Assembly: GCF_014837105.1 (NCBI RefSeq)
Contig: NZ_JACSPO010000004.1
Coordinates: 1 to 39,438 of the forward strand
Reading direction: 5' to 3'
DNA: 39,438 nt
Source: Oceanitalea stevensii
Lineage (GTDB): Bacteria; Actinomycetota; Actinomycetes; Actinomycetales; Actinomycetaceae
Shown: positions 15,620 through 24,922 of the stretch, in pieces
How the letters are laid out: each line of letters starts with the position of its first letter
Position numbering within the stretch: the stretch's first letter is position 1
Position numbers and translations under genes: made by a program
The notes under the pieces: model-generated
What the model was told of the DNA's origin: nothing
What the model saw: the letters and a program-made list of their open reading frames with translations, nothing else
Database searches by the model: none

Positions 15620-16393
15620 ATGTCACGGACCCCTGAACCTGCTGGCCACGGCCAGATCGGCGGCCGCGCACGCCGCCGTCTTCCCGCCGTGCTGGCTGCC
15701 GGCCTCGCGCTCGTCGGCGGCCTGCTCGTCGCCTCCCCGGCGGTCGCCGCGACTGCCAGCGGGCCCGACGGCCAGCAGGTGACGGTCGAGCCCTCGAGCG
15801 GTCTCGACCCGGACGGTCAGCAGGTCACCGTGAGCGGCTCCGGCTTCGACACCTCCAAGGGCGTCTACGTCGCGCTGTGCGTGGACAACGGGGCGGGCCG
15901 GCAGCCCGGCCCCTGCCTGGGTGGCGTCGACATGGAGGGCGCCGGCGGTGCCTCCGCCTGGATCTCCTCCAACCCGCCCGCCTACGGCGAGGGCCTTGCC
16001 CAGCCCTTCACCGAGTCCGGGGGGCGCGGTTCCTTCTCCGTGACCCTCGGTGTCTCCGCCGCCGACTCCTTCACCGACTGCCTCGACCCGGCCGTCGCCC
16101 CCAACGGCTGCGTCATCGGCACCCGCGCCGACCACACGCGCGGCGGTGACCGCTCCGCGGACGTCCGCATCCCCGTGACCTTCGCCACCGGCGGGTCCGA
16201 CGCGGGCGCCGACCCCGCCGCGGGCTCCGGGACCGAGGCCGGCTCCGGCTCGGGCGGCGGCGCCGCCGCCGAGGCCGACCCCGACGGCTCGCTCGCCACG
16301 ACCGGTGTCACCGTCGGCATCATCGCCGGCGCCGCCGCGCTCCTCCTCGCCGCCGGTGTCGCGGCACTCCGCCTCCGTCGTCGTCACGCCTAG
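15620..16393 (+). CDS. LAXTG wall-anchored protein, haem-locus surface protein
   Basis: A 257-residue exported protein. After a signal peptide ending near AVAATA (about residue 40) there is one beta-rich domain (50-190) starting VTVEPSSGLDPDGQQVTVSGSGFD and containing YVALCVDN, the aromatic stretch SAWISSNPPAYGEGLAQPF and a second Cys pair (FTDCLDP, NGCVIG). It resembles the neocarzinostatin-like/Ig-like modules found in actinobacterial haem-locus proteins, including modules of the next gene. A Gly/Ser/Ala linker precedes LATTG at 225-229, a membrane helix and LRLRRRHA: a class E (LAXTG) sortase signal. GAGGAG sits just before the ATG. It is probably co-transcribed with the HtaA gene 11 bases downstream. 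Direct haem binding is not shown. Confidence 0.75.
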   Translation: MSRTPEPAGHGQIGGRARRRLPAVLAAGLALVGGLLVASPAVAATASGPDGQQVTVEPSSGLDPDGQQVTVSGSGFDTSKGVYVALCVDNGAGRQPGPCLGGVDMEGAGGASAWISSNPPAYGEGLAQPFTESGGRGSFSVTLGVSAADSFTDCLDPAVAPNGCVIGTRADHTRGGDRSADVRIPVTFATGGSDAGADPAAGSGTEAGSGSGGGAAAEADPDGSLATTGVTVGIIAGAAALLLAAGVAALRLRRRHA

Positions 16394-16404
16394 ACAGGAC
16401 CCTG

Positions 16405-19400
16405 ATGAGCACCACGACCTGGCGCGCCCGCGCGCGCCGCACCCTCGCCGTCGTCACGACGACGGCGATCGCCGCCGGCGCCGTCGTCGTCGGCACCGGC
16501 ACGACGGCGCTCGCCGCCGAGCCCGCCGCGACGGTCGAGTCCGGCAGCGCCCAGTGGGGTGTGAAGGAGTCCTTCCGCAACTACCTCGGCATGCCCTTCG
16601 CCCACGGCCAGATCGATGTGGTGGACCCGGCTACCCGCCCCGCGGACAGCAGCTTCCAGTTCCCCGCGACCGGCGGCACCGTGGACGGCACGACGGCGCA
16701 GATCGACTTCGCCGGCGGCGTCGCGTTCACGGCGCACGACGGTGCCCTCGACATCGCTTTCTCCGACCTGCGGGTTCGTGTCGAGGGCGACGAGGGCGTT
16801 CTCGTCGTCGACGCGAGCGCCCGTGAGTTCGCCGGTATGGATGGCGAGGTCGGTGAGCGCGTCGAGTTCGCCGACGTCGAGCTCGGGTCGATCGACCTCA
16901 GCGCCAACCCGCTCACGGTGAGCGACGGCGTCGCGTCCGTCTCAGGTGCTCCTGTCACGCTCACCGAGGCCGGCGCGCCTGCATTCGGTGGCTTCTACGA
17001 CGCGGGTGCCGCGCTCGACCCGCTGAGCTTCAGTGTCGAGCTCGCTCCCACGACCGTGGCCCCGCAGGTCACGCTCCAGCCGCAGGACGTCTCGGTCGAC
17101 GCCGGCGACGACGCGGTCTTCAGCGCGGCCGCGACCGGCACGCCCGAGCCCACCGTCCAGTGGCAGACCCGCCCCGGCGCGGACGCCGAGTGGCAGGACG
17201 TCGCGGACGCCACGGCCACGGACGTCACGCTTCCCGCCGTCACGGCGGAGCAGAGCGGCCTGCAGGTGCGCGCCGTCTTCAGCAACGGCACCGAGCCGGA
17301 CGCCGTGACCGCCGCCGCGACCCTCACCGTCGCCGCTGCGCCGGTTGAGCCCGAGGAGCCGGTCGAGCCGGAGGAGCCGGTGACCTTCGCGCCGGCGATC
17401 GAGGTCTTCGCCGCCGACGGCGTGACGCCGCTCGGTGACGCCGAGGTGACCTACGGGGACACCGTCGTCGTCAAGGGCACGGGCTTCGACCCGTCCGCGA
17501 ACGTCGGTGGCCGCGGCGTCCCGATCCCGGCAACACTGCCGCAGGGCACCTACGTCGTCTTCGGCAAGTTCGCCGAGCAGTGGCAGCCCTCGCAGGGCAC
17601 GCCGTCCTCCGCCCGCATGGTGGGCGCGCAGAAGTGGGCCCTCGCCGAGAGCGTGCTCGACCAGGTGCCGCCCGCCTTCCAGGGCGCGATCCGCAAGGAC
17701 TGGGTCGCGATCGAGGCCGACGGGTCCTTCGAGGCCGAGCTCGTCATCACCGACCGTGAGGCCGGCTGGTCCGAGGACGGCACGTTCGGCGTCTACACCT
17801 ACGCCGCCGGCGGAATGAAGAACCCCGCCCAGGAGCTCTCGGTCCCGCTCGTCGTCGTGGAGGAGCCCGCCGAGCCGGTGTGGGAGCCGGCGATCGAGGT
17901 CTTCGCCGCCGACGGCGTCACCCCCGTGGGCGACGCCCAGCTGACCGACGGTGACACCGTCGTCGTCAAGGGCACGGGCTTCGACCCGGCCGCGAACATC
18001 GGTGGTCGTGGCGTGCCGATCCCCGCGGACCTGCCGCAGGGCACCTACGTGGTGCTCGGGAAGTTCGCCGAGCAGTGGCAGCCCTCGCAGAACGCGCCTT
18101 CGTCCGCGCGGGTCATCGGCTCGCAGCAGTGGGCGCTGGCCGAGGACGTGCTCGACCAGGTGCCGCCGAACTTCCAGGACGCGATCCGTCGTCAGTGGGT
18201 CGACATCGCCGAGGACGGCTCCTTCACCGCCGAGCTCACGGTCACCGAGCCGGCAGCCGGCTGGCCCGAGGACGGCGCCTTCGGCGTCTACACCTACGCC
18301 GCGGGCGGCGTGAAGAACCCCGACCAGGAGCTGGCGGTCCCGCTCGACGTCGTCGAGACGGTCGAGTGGGAGCCGGCGATCGAGGTCTTCGCCGCCGACG
18401 GCGTCACCCCCGCGGGTGATGCCCAGCTGACCGACGGTGACACCGTCGTCGTCAAGGGCACGGGCTTCGACCCGGCCGCGAACGTCGGTGGTCGTGGCGT
18501 GCCGATCCCCGCGGACCTGCCGCAGGGCACCTACGTGGTGCTCGGGAAGTTCGCCGAGCAGTGGCAGCCCTCGCAGAACGCGCCTTCGTCCGCGCGGGTC
18601 ATCGGCTCGCAGCAGTGGGCGCTGGCCGAGGACGTGCTCGACCAGGTGCCGCCGAACTTCCAGGACGCGATCCGTCGTCAGTGGGTCGACATCGCCGAGG
18701 ACGGCTCCTTCACCGCCGAGCTCACGGTCACCGAGCCGGCAGCCGGCTGGCCCGAGGACGGCAGCTTCGGTGTCTACACCTACGCCGCGGGCGGCGTGAA
18801 GAACCCCGACCAGGAGCTGTCGGTGCCCCTCGACGTCGTCGAGGAGCGCACGCCGCAGCTCGAGGTGACGCCCACCGAGGACATCACCGTCGGCACGGTC
18901 GTCTCCGTCGAGGGCACGGGCTACGCCCCGAACCGAAAGCTCTCGGTCGCCTTCACCTCCGACACCCCGACCGCGGACGGCGTGACCGTCGGTCCGCCGC
19001 CCACCGGATGGCTGCAGCACGAGGTCGTCACGACCGACGCACTGGGCCGCTTCGAGCGGGAGATCACCGTCCGCGGCTGGTTCACCGGCACCGGCGACGA
19101 CTGCAGCCAGATGCAGTGCTACCTCGCGACCTTCACCTCCGCCCAGCTCAGCGACGCCGACGAGGTCGACGTCACGGACCGCAGCCAGGACGTCTTCGTC
19201 CCGGTCACCTTCGTCGCCGGCTCCGTCGAACCGACCCCCGAGCCCGGTGCCCCGACCGTCGTCGCCGACCCGAGCCAGGTCGAGCAGGGCGAGGACGTCA
19301 CCATCACCGGCAGCAACCTCCCCGCGGGGGCCGTCCGGGTCGAGCTCGCGCCGAGCACCGCACCGGCCACCGGCCACCTCGACTGGGGAGTCAAGGAGTC

Positions 19401-21108
19401 CTTCCGCTCCTACATCACCAGCCCGATCGCCCACGGCACGATCACGACGAGTGAGGACGTGACGCGCAACGACGACGGGACCTTCCGCTTCCCCGCCACG
19501 CTCGCCTCCCAGGACCCGGCCGCCGGCACGGCGCTCGTGAGCTTCGCCGGCAGTGTCCAGTTCGAGGGCCACGAGATCGAGGGCGTCCCTGCCCTCGACA
19601 TCCTCCTCGAGAACCTGCGCGTCCAGGTGACGCCCGACTCGGCCGTCCTCGTCGCCGACGCGACCTCCCGCGAGTTCGCCGGCACGACGAGCACCGGCGA
19701 GCCGGTCGACTACCCGAGCGTCGTGCTGGCCTCCCTCGACCCCGAGGCCTTCACGGTCGCGGGCGGCGAGGTCAGCGCGGAGGCCGCCGCCGCCACGCTG
19801 ACGACCGCGGGCGTCCCCGCGTTCGGCACCTTCTACGACGCCGGGGACGACCTGGACCCGGTGAGCGTCGCGGTCACCGTCGGGGGCGCCGCCCCCGCCG
19901 CTCTCGCGCTCCCCACCGACGAGCCGACCGAGATCGCCGTCGGCACGGTCGAGGAGGACGGCTCCTTCACCACGTCGTGGACCGTGCCGGAGGACTTCCC
20001 GCTCGGTGGTTACGCCGTGGTGCTGCGGGACGAGGCGGGAGCGGTGCTCGCGAGCGACGCCCTCACCGTCCTCGCCGCGGCGCCTGACGCACCGTCCGAG
20101 CCCGGGGAGCCCGGAGAGGAGCCGACTGAGCCCGGCGAGGAGCCTGCGCCGACGCGTGGGACGGTCACCGTGTCACCGGACCCGGTGGTGCAGGGTGCCA
20201 CCGCGACCATCACCGGCCGTGGCCTCGAGCCCGGCACCCGCGTGGGCGCCGTCATCGACGCCGCCGGCGCTCCCGGCAGCCTCACCTGGGGCGTCAAGGA
20301 GTCCTTCCGGAGCTACATCACCGGCAGCATCGCCCATGGCTCGGTGACCGTCACGGCACCGGCCGGCGAGACCGCCGGCGGCTACGTCTTCGGCGACGGC
20401 CGGGGCAACGGGGACGCGACCGACGGCACCGCTCACTTCGGCGGTGAGGTGGCTTTCGCCGGCCACGAGATCGGTGGCACCTCCCAGCTGCAGATGACGG
20501 TCACGGACCCGTCCGTCGTCATCGAGGGTGGCGAGGGCTACCTCGTCGCGGACGTCACCAGCCGCTCGCTCCAGGGCGACGGTGTGGTCGACTATCCGCG
20601 CGTCCGTCTCGCCGAGCTCGACCTCGACGCCGTCCGGGTGACCGGTGGCCGTCTCGTCGGCACCGACGTGCCCGCGCGGCTGACGGACGCGGGCGTGCCC
20701 GCCTTCGCCGACTTCTACGAGGCGGGCGAGGCGCTCGACCCGGTGTCCTTCAGCGTCCCGGTCGAGGAGGGTGAGCTCGACCTCAGCGAGCTCGACGTCG
20801 CCGCGGCGGTCGTCGGGGAGGACGGCACGGTCGAGCTGAGCTGGACCGCGCCTGAGGACGTCGCCCTCGGCTCGCACCGCGTCGACCTCGTGACCGACGG
20901 CGAGTCCGTGGCCGACACGACCTTCACGGTCGCGGCCGCAGGCGCCGGCACGGGCACCGACGACGACGGCGCGGGCCCCGGCACCACCGCCGGTGGCGCC
21001 GGGGGCGCCCTCGCGCAGACCGGCGCCGAGGCGGCGGCCCTCGCGGCCCTGGCGGCCACCGTCATGCTCGCCGGTCTCGTGCTCGCCAGCCGCAGGCAGC
21101 GCGCCTGA
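16405..21108 (+). CDS. Giant LAXTG-anchored protein with three HtaA haem-binding domains
   Basis: A 1567-residue surface protein. The signal peptide ends near ALAAEPA (about 40). HtaA domains start at W51, W994 and W1295, each with WGVKESFR.Y (Tyr60, Tyr1003, Tyr1304); a His follows in each (FTAH, FEGH, FAGH), as does a conserved FYDAG/FYEAG region. In corynebacterial HtaA, Tyr and His residues of these domains bind haem. Between domains 1 and 2 lie an Ig-like module (about 222-312), three copies of a 162-165-residue module (beginning IEVFAADGVTP at 332, 497 and 659) and a Cys-containing module (about 816-940). LAQTG at 1536-1540, a helix and SRRQRA form the anchor. It likely takes haem at the cell surface and hands it to HmuT. 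It follows the small LAXTG gene, under the same DtxR box. Confidence 0.9.
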   Translation: MSTTTWRARARRTLAVVTTTAIAAGAVVVGTGTTALAAEPAATVESGSAQWGVKESFRNYLGMPFAHGQIDVVDPATRPADSSFQFPATGGTVDGTTAQIDFAGGVAFTAHDGALDIAFSDLRVRVEGDEGVLVVDASAREFAGMDGEVGERVEFADVELGSIDLSANPLTVSDGVASVSGAPVTLTEAGAPAFGGFYDAGAALDPLSFSVELAPTTVAPQVTLQPQDVSVDAGDDAVFSAAATGTPEPTVQWQTRPGADAEWQDVADATATDVTLPAVTAEQSGLQVRAVFSNGTEPDAVTAAATLTVAAAPVEPEEPVEPEEPVTFAPAIEVFAADGVTPLGDAEVTYGDTVVVKGTGFDPSANVGGRGVPIPATLPQGTYVVFGKFAEQWQPSQGTPSSARMVGAQKWALAESVLDQVPPAFQGAIRKDWVAIEADGSFEAELVITDREAGWSEDGTFGVYTYAAGGMKNPAQELSVPLVVVEEPAEPVWEPAIEVFAADGVTPVGDAQLTDGDTVVVKGTGFDPAANIGGRGVPIPADLPQGTYVVLGKFAEQWQPSQNAPSSARVIGSQQWALAEDVLDQVPPNFQDAIRRQWVDIAEDGSFTAELTVTEPAAGWPEDGAFGVYTYAAGGVKNPDQELAVPLDVVETVEWEPAIEVFAADGVTPAGDAQLTDGDTVVVKGTGFDPAANVGGRGVPIPADLPQGTYVVLGKFAEQWQPSQNAPSSARVIGSQQWALAEDVLDQVPPNFQDAIRRQWVDIAEDGSFTAELTVTEPAAGWPEDGSFGVYTYAAGGVKNPDQELSVPLDVVEERTPQLEVTPTEDITVGTVVSVEGTGYAPNRKLSVAFTSDTPTADGVTVGPPPTGWLQHEVVTTDALGRFEREITVRGWFTGTGDDCSQMQCYLATFTSAQLSDADEVDVTDRSQDVFVPVTFVAGSVEPTPEPGAPTVVADPSQVEQGEDVTITGSNLPAGAVRVELAPSTAPATGHLDWGVKESFRSYITSPIAHGTITTSEDVTRNDDGTFRFPATLASQDPAAGTALVSFAGSVQFEGHEIEGVPALDILLENLRVQVTPDSAVLVADATSREFAGTTSTGEPVDYPSVVLASLDPEAFTVAGGEVSAEAAAATLTTAGVPAFGTFYDAGDDLDPVSVAVTVGGAAPAALALPTDEPTEIAVGTVEEDGSFTTSWTVPEDFPLGGYAVVLRDEAGAVLASDALTVLAAAPDAPSEPGEPGEEPTEPGEEPAPTRGTVTVSPDPVVQGATATITGRGLEPGTRVGAVIDAAGAPGSLTWGVKESFRSYITGSIAHGSVTVTAPAGETAGGYVFGDGRGNGDATDGTAHFGGEVAFAGHEIGGTSQLQMTVTDPSVVIEGGEGYLVADVTSRSLQGDGVVDYPRVRLAELDLDAVRVTGGRLVGTDVPARLTDAGVPAFADFYEAGEALDPVSFSVPVEEGELDLSELDVAAAVVGEDGTVELSWTAPEDVALGSHRVDLVTDGESVADTTFTVAAAGAGTGTDDDGAGPGTTAGGAGGALAQTGAEAAALAALAATVMLAGLVLASRRQRA
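17881..18366 (+). repeat. 486-bp coding tandem repeat, first copy
   Basis: This 162-codon unit inside the HtaA gene is followed directly by a near-identical copy at 18367-18850. I count about ten base differences over roughly 474 aligned bases, and 276 bases (18001-18276 versus 18487-18762) are identical. The preceding module (about 17386-17880) is homologous but clearly diverged. The pair is thus a recent in-frame duplication or is kept alike by gene conversion. Confidence 0.93.
18367..18850 (+). repeat. 486-bp coding tandem repeat, second copy
   Basis: Second copy of the in-frame unit at 17881-18366. Most differences cluster near the ends of the unit (for example GTGGGCGAC versus GCGGGTGAT), with an identical middle. 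Copy number could vary between strains by recombination, and short-read assemblies could collapse it. Confidence 0.93.
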
Positions 21109-21110
21109 CC

Positions 21111-21142
21111 CGACGGGGCCGCACCCGGGTGCGGCCCCGTCG
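21111..21142 (+). terminator. Rho-independent-like hairpin after the HtaA gene
   Basis: CGACGGGGCCGCACC and GGTGCGGCCCCGTCG form a perfect 15-base-pair stem around a two-base centre, three bases after the HtaA stop codon. No U-tract follows. Confidence 0.85.
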
Positions 21143-21155
21143 CCCGGACCCGAGA

Positions 21156-21197
21156 ACGACGAAGCCCCGCGTGGTCCTCCACGCGGGGCTTCGTCGT
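21156..21197. terminator. Second hairpin, bidirectional terminator between htaA and hmuO
   Basis: ACGACGAAGCCCCGCGTGG (21156-21174) pairs with the complementary arm at 21179-21197, a 19-base-pair perfect stem with a four-base loop. It ends nine bases from the hmuO stop, so it can serve the converging haem oxygenase gene, while the hairpin at 21111 serves the HtaA gene. Confidence 0.85.
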
Positions 21198-21205
21198 CTA
21201 AGACG

Positions 21206-21859
21206 TCAGGCGTGGTGCCGCTCGCCGAGGGCGGCGAAGAGGGCCGTGCTCAGCTCGAAGGCGACGGTCGCCTCCTCGACGGCCATCTCGATCTCGAGAG
21301 GACTGAGGTCGAGGGCGTCGAGCTGCTCGCGGTAGGTGTCCTTGAAGACCTTGGGCTTGGCGATGCCGGCGAAGGTGTAGAAGGCCACGCCCTCCTCGCC
21401 CAGGCCGTAGTGGCGCTGTACGAGCCGCTTGATCGCCTGGCCGCCGGAGAGGTCCCCGAGGTAGCGGGTGTAGGCGTGCGCGGCGTAGCGCGGCAGGTCC
21501 CCGGCGACCTGCGCGATGCGCTCGGCGTAGGCGCGGGCCGCGGGTAGGACGGCGATGCGCTCGCGCCAGTCCTCGCCGTGGAGGAACGCGAGGTCCGCCT
21601 CGATGGAGGGGGTACGGGTGAGGTCGGCGAAGACGAGGCTGGAACCGCGCGCGGCGCCGACGAGCTCGGCGCTGGCTGCCTCGAGGGCGACGTAGATGCC
21701 GTACTGCTGGGCGGCGAGGTCCGCGTAGGCGTCCCGGTCGAGGCGCCCGTGCATGAGGTCGGTGATGAAGGGGACCGACTCCGCGCGCTCGTGGGCGGCA
21801 CGCGTGCGCTCGCGCAGCTGCGCGGAGAGCGGGGCAGTGGCGATGGAGGGCGCACTCAT
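21206..21859 (-). CDS. hmuO: Haem oxygenase (biliverdin-producing)
   Basis: A 217-residue all-helical haem oxygenase of the HmuO/HO-1 type, which splits imported haem to biliverdin, carbon monoxide and ferrous iron in the cytoplasm. The proximal haem ligand is the His of RTRAAHERAES (His23), and the distal helix has the required Gly-rich kink YLGDLSGGQAIKR (Gly135-Gly140). Length matches the bacterial family. AAGGAG stands five bases before the ATG at 21859. A DtxR-like box lies 26-44 bases upstream, so the gene should be induced under iron starvation with the uptake genes. It converges on the HtaA gene. Confidence 0.95.
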   Translation of the reverse strand: MSAPSIATAPLSAQLRERTRAAHERAESVPFITDLMHGRLDRDAYADLAAQQYGIYVALEAASAELVGAARGSSLVFADLTRTPSIEADLAFLHGEDWRERIAVLPAARAYAERIAQVAGDLPRYAAHAYTRYLGDLSGGQAIKRLVQRHYGLGEEGVAFYTFAGIAKPKVFKDTYREQLDALDLSPLEIEMAVEEATVAFELSTALFAALGERHHA

Positions 21860-21884
21860 GTGGGCTCCTTCGATGGTCGGCCGG

Positions 21885-21903
21885 TGAGGTGAGCCTTACC
21901 TTA
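21885..21903 (-). promoter_or_regulatory. DtxR/IdeR-type iron box upstream of hmuO
   Basis: Read on the minus strand, the site is TAAGGTAAGGCTCACCTCA. It matches 17 of 19 positions of the degenerate DtxR/IdeR consensus (TWAGGTWAGSCTWACCTWA). It sits 26 bases before the hmuO start. Confidence 0.8.
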
Positions 21904-21956
21904 GCCGAGTTTCGTGACGCTCATGTTGCGCAATTCATCTGACGAAGGTATGCCGC

Positions 21957-22030
21957 CTCCCCGCATATGGGCGATCTCGGCAACGAGATCCCCGCGGACG
22001 CCGCAAGAATCGCCCATATGCGGAAGGGGG
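21957..22030. repeat. Hairpin with CCGCATATG ends and an inner GCAA stem-loop (element B)
   Basis: Arms CCGCATATGGGCGAT (21961-21975) and ATCGCCCATATGCGG (22009-22023) pair perfectly over 15 bases, flanked by C-rich and G-rich tails that extend the stem. Within it GATCTCG-GCAA-CGAGATC (21973-21990) forms a second, partly competing hairpin with a GNRA-like loop. It follows the serC stop and may end serC transcription. Its ends match element A at 7677-7752. Confidence 0.7.
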
Positions 22031-22034
22031 AGTG

Positions 22035-23326
<1,292 letters not shown>

Positions 23327-23370
23327 CGGTCGGGGGGAGCGGGCGGGCGGGGGAGCGGGCGGGTGGGCGG

Positions 23371-24354
23371 TCAGGGGTGGAGGGAGCGCTGGGCCTCGAG
23401 GATGTGGGCGGACCAGCCGGCGGTGCGGCCGCAGACGATGAGGGCGTTGAAGAGCCTCGCCTCGAAGCCGACGTGATCGAGGAGGAGGGCGCCCCAGAAG
23501 TTGACGTCGGCGCTCGACGGGCGCCCGGTCACCTCGGCGATCCGCTCGCGGCCGGCCTCCTCGATGGCGCGGCCGGCGGCGAAGAGCCGCACGTCGAGCT
23601 GGCGGCACACCTCGCGGAGCATGGCCGCGCGCCGGTCCCGCTCGCGGGGCACGAGCCCCGGCACCATCGCCTGCTCGCGCAGCGCGTCGTCCACGGCCGT
23701 GGCCGGGTCCACACCGTCGTGCACGCGCACCGCGACCTGCCGGGCGCGGGCCGCGGCGCCTGCCGCGAGCGGCCCGCTCACCCCGGAGATCGCCCCGGCG
23801 AGGCAGGCGCCGACGTCCGCGCCCGTGCTCGCCGCGGTCCGGGCGATGAGGGTCGAGGGGGAGTCGGGGCCGTCCTCCGCGACGATCGTCCACAGCGCGT
23901 CCAGGGCGCGGGCGTGGTCCGGGCGGGTGTCCCCCCGCCACCGGATGAGAAAGCGCTCCGCGGACGAACGTCCCTGCTCCACCTCGTGCTGCGGGACCAT
24001 CGCCAGCTCGGGTCCGCGGGCGGACTGCGCGACGAAGGACAGTGCGAGCACCGAGGCGCGGGCGAGGTCGTCCCGGGCGCGGGCGGGGGTGATGTCCAGC
24101 AGCGGCCGGAAGCCCCACACCGGGGCGAGCTGGGCGATCGCGCTCTGCACGTCGACCCGGGTGTCCCCGGTCCGCACGGGCAGCGGGAAGGGCTCGGCGC
24201 GCGGCAGGGCGGGGTTCTCGACGTCGTCGACGAGCAGGCCCCACACCGTCTCGATGTGGCGGCCGAGGAGCCCCGACACGGGCTGGCCGCGGTAGAGCGG
24301 CTCGTCGTCGGGGCCGAGGGAGAAGATCGGCCGGTGCGGAGTGGTGTCCATCAC
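23371..24354 (-). CDS. Citrate synthase-family protein lacking catalytic residues
   Basis: A 327-residue protein related to the actinobacterial citrate synthase 2 (CitA) group. The fold is recognisable from PVSGLLGRHIETVWGLL, STLIARTAASTGADVGACLAGAISGVSGPL and RTAGWSAHILEAQR. By eye, the catalytic positions are changed. The HADHxxNAST region reads VAEDGPDSPST (158-168), SGPLHGG reads SGPLAAG (193-199), the PGxGH motif reads PGLVPRE (232-238), and the NVDF Asp motif reads DVNF (283-286). Only the C-terminal Arg region is kept. It is likely a pseudoenzyme or has a new activity. The start is GTG at 24354, six bases after TACCAT (leaderless). It is monocistronic, between serC and the crt regulator. 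Confidence 0.7.
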   Translation of the reverse strand: MMDTTPHRPIFSLGPDDEPLYRGQPVSGLLGRHIETVWGLLVDDVENPALPRAEPFPLPVRTGDTRVDVQSAIAQLAPVWGFRPLLDITPARARDDLARASVLALSFVAQSARGPELAMVPQHEVEQGRSSAERFLIRWRGDTRPDHARALDALWTIVAEDGPDSPSTLIARTAASTGADVGACLAGAISGVSGPLAAGAAARARQVAVRVHDGVDPATAVDDALREQAMVPGLVPRERDRRAAMLREVCRQLDVRLFAAGRAIEEAGRERIAEVTGRPSSADVNFWGALLLDHVGFEARLFNALIVCGRTAGWSAHILEAQRSLHP

Positions 24355-24360
24355 TCGTCG

Positions 24361-24366
24361 ATGGTA
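24361..24366 (-). promoter_or_regulatory. Putative leaderless -10 box of the citrate synthase-like gene
   Basis: On the minus strand TACCAT is followed by six bases (CGACGA) and then GTG ATG. The geometry favours the GTG as the start of a leaderless mRNA. It matches the arrangement before the DUF2530 gene. Confidence 0.5.
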
Positions 24367-24378
24367 GGCGCTCCCGGC

Positions 24379-24885
24379 TCAGCCCAGGTCGTCGGTCCGG
24401 GGGAGGTCGGCGAGCATCCGGATGAGCAGGGCCCGCAGCTGGGCGGTCTCCGACGGGCTGAGGGAGCTGCCGATGAGCGCCTCCACGGACTGCGCCCGGT
24501 CGAGCGCCGCGAGCGCGTCCCGGCCGTCCTCCGTGAGGGAGACGACGTGCCGCCGGCGGTCCTCGGCGTGAGGGGTGCGGGTGATGTGGCCGCTGGCCTG
24601 CAGCCCGCGCAGGACCCGGCCGATCGTCTGCTCGGTCACGTGCATCTGCGCGGCGATCTCGCGCTGCGACAGCGAGCCGCGCGCCAGCACGACGAGCACC
24701 GGCACCGACGCGTGCGTGAGCCCCCACTGGGCGAGGTAGGTGTCCCAGGCGCGCTCGACGCGTCGGGCCGCCGCGGACAGCAGCCGGCCCGTCGGCCACG
24801 TCTCGGGTGGCGGGAAGGCCACGCCGTCCGTCGCGGTCCGCGCGGCCCCGGCTCCCGGTGAGCGGTCCAGCTCTCGGTCGGTCAC
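24379..24885 (-). CDS. crtR: MarR-family repressor of the carotenoid operon (CrtR-like)
   Basis: A 168-residue winged-helix regulator: GRLLSAAARRVERAWDTYLAQWGLTHASVPVLVVL dimer helices, ISQREIAA-like segment SLSQREIAAQMHVTEQTIGRVLRGLQASGHI (recognition helix) and wing TPHAEDRRRHVVSLT. In Corynebacterium glutamicum the MarR protein CrtR is divergent from crtE-MMPL-crtBIYeYfEb and is released by geranylgeranyl diphosphate; the same arrangement here supports orthology by context. The start is GTG at 24885, because AAGGA lies five bases before it and a TAATAT -10 overlaps the earlier ATG at 24924. A 16-base inverted repeat in the divergent promoter is its probable operator. Confidence 0.8.
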   Translation of the reverse strand: MTDRELDRSPGAGAARTATDGVAFPPPETWPTGRLLSAAARRVERAWDTYLAQWGLTHASVPVLVVLARGSLSQREIAAQMHVTEQTIGRVLRGLQASGHITRTPHAEDRRRHVVSLTEDGRDALAALDRAQSVEALIGSSLSPSETAQLRALLIRMLADLPRTDDLG

Positions 24886-24922
24886 GATGTCCTTCCGGTT
24901 GCGCGCCTCGGGCGACTCGATC

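Noticed and set aside
16942..19572. 876-codon minus-strand open frame opposite the HtaA gene
   Set aside because: It mirrors the codon bias of the repeats on the plus strand, including the tandem duplication, and shows no protein family features.
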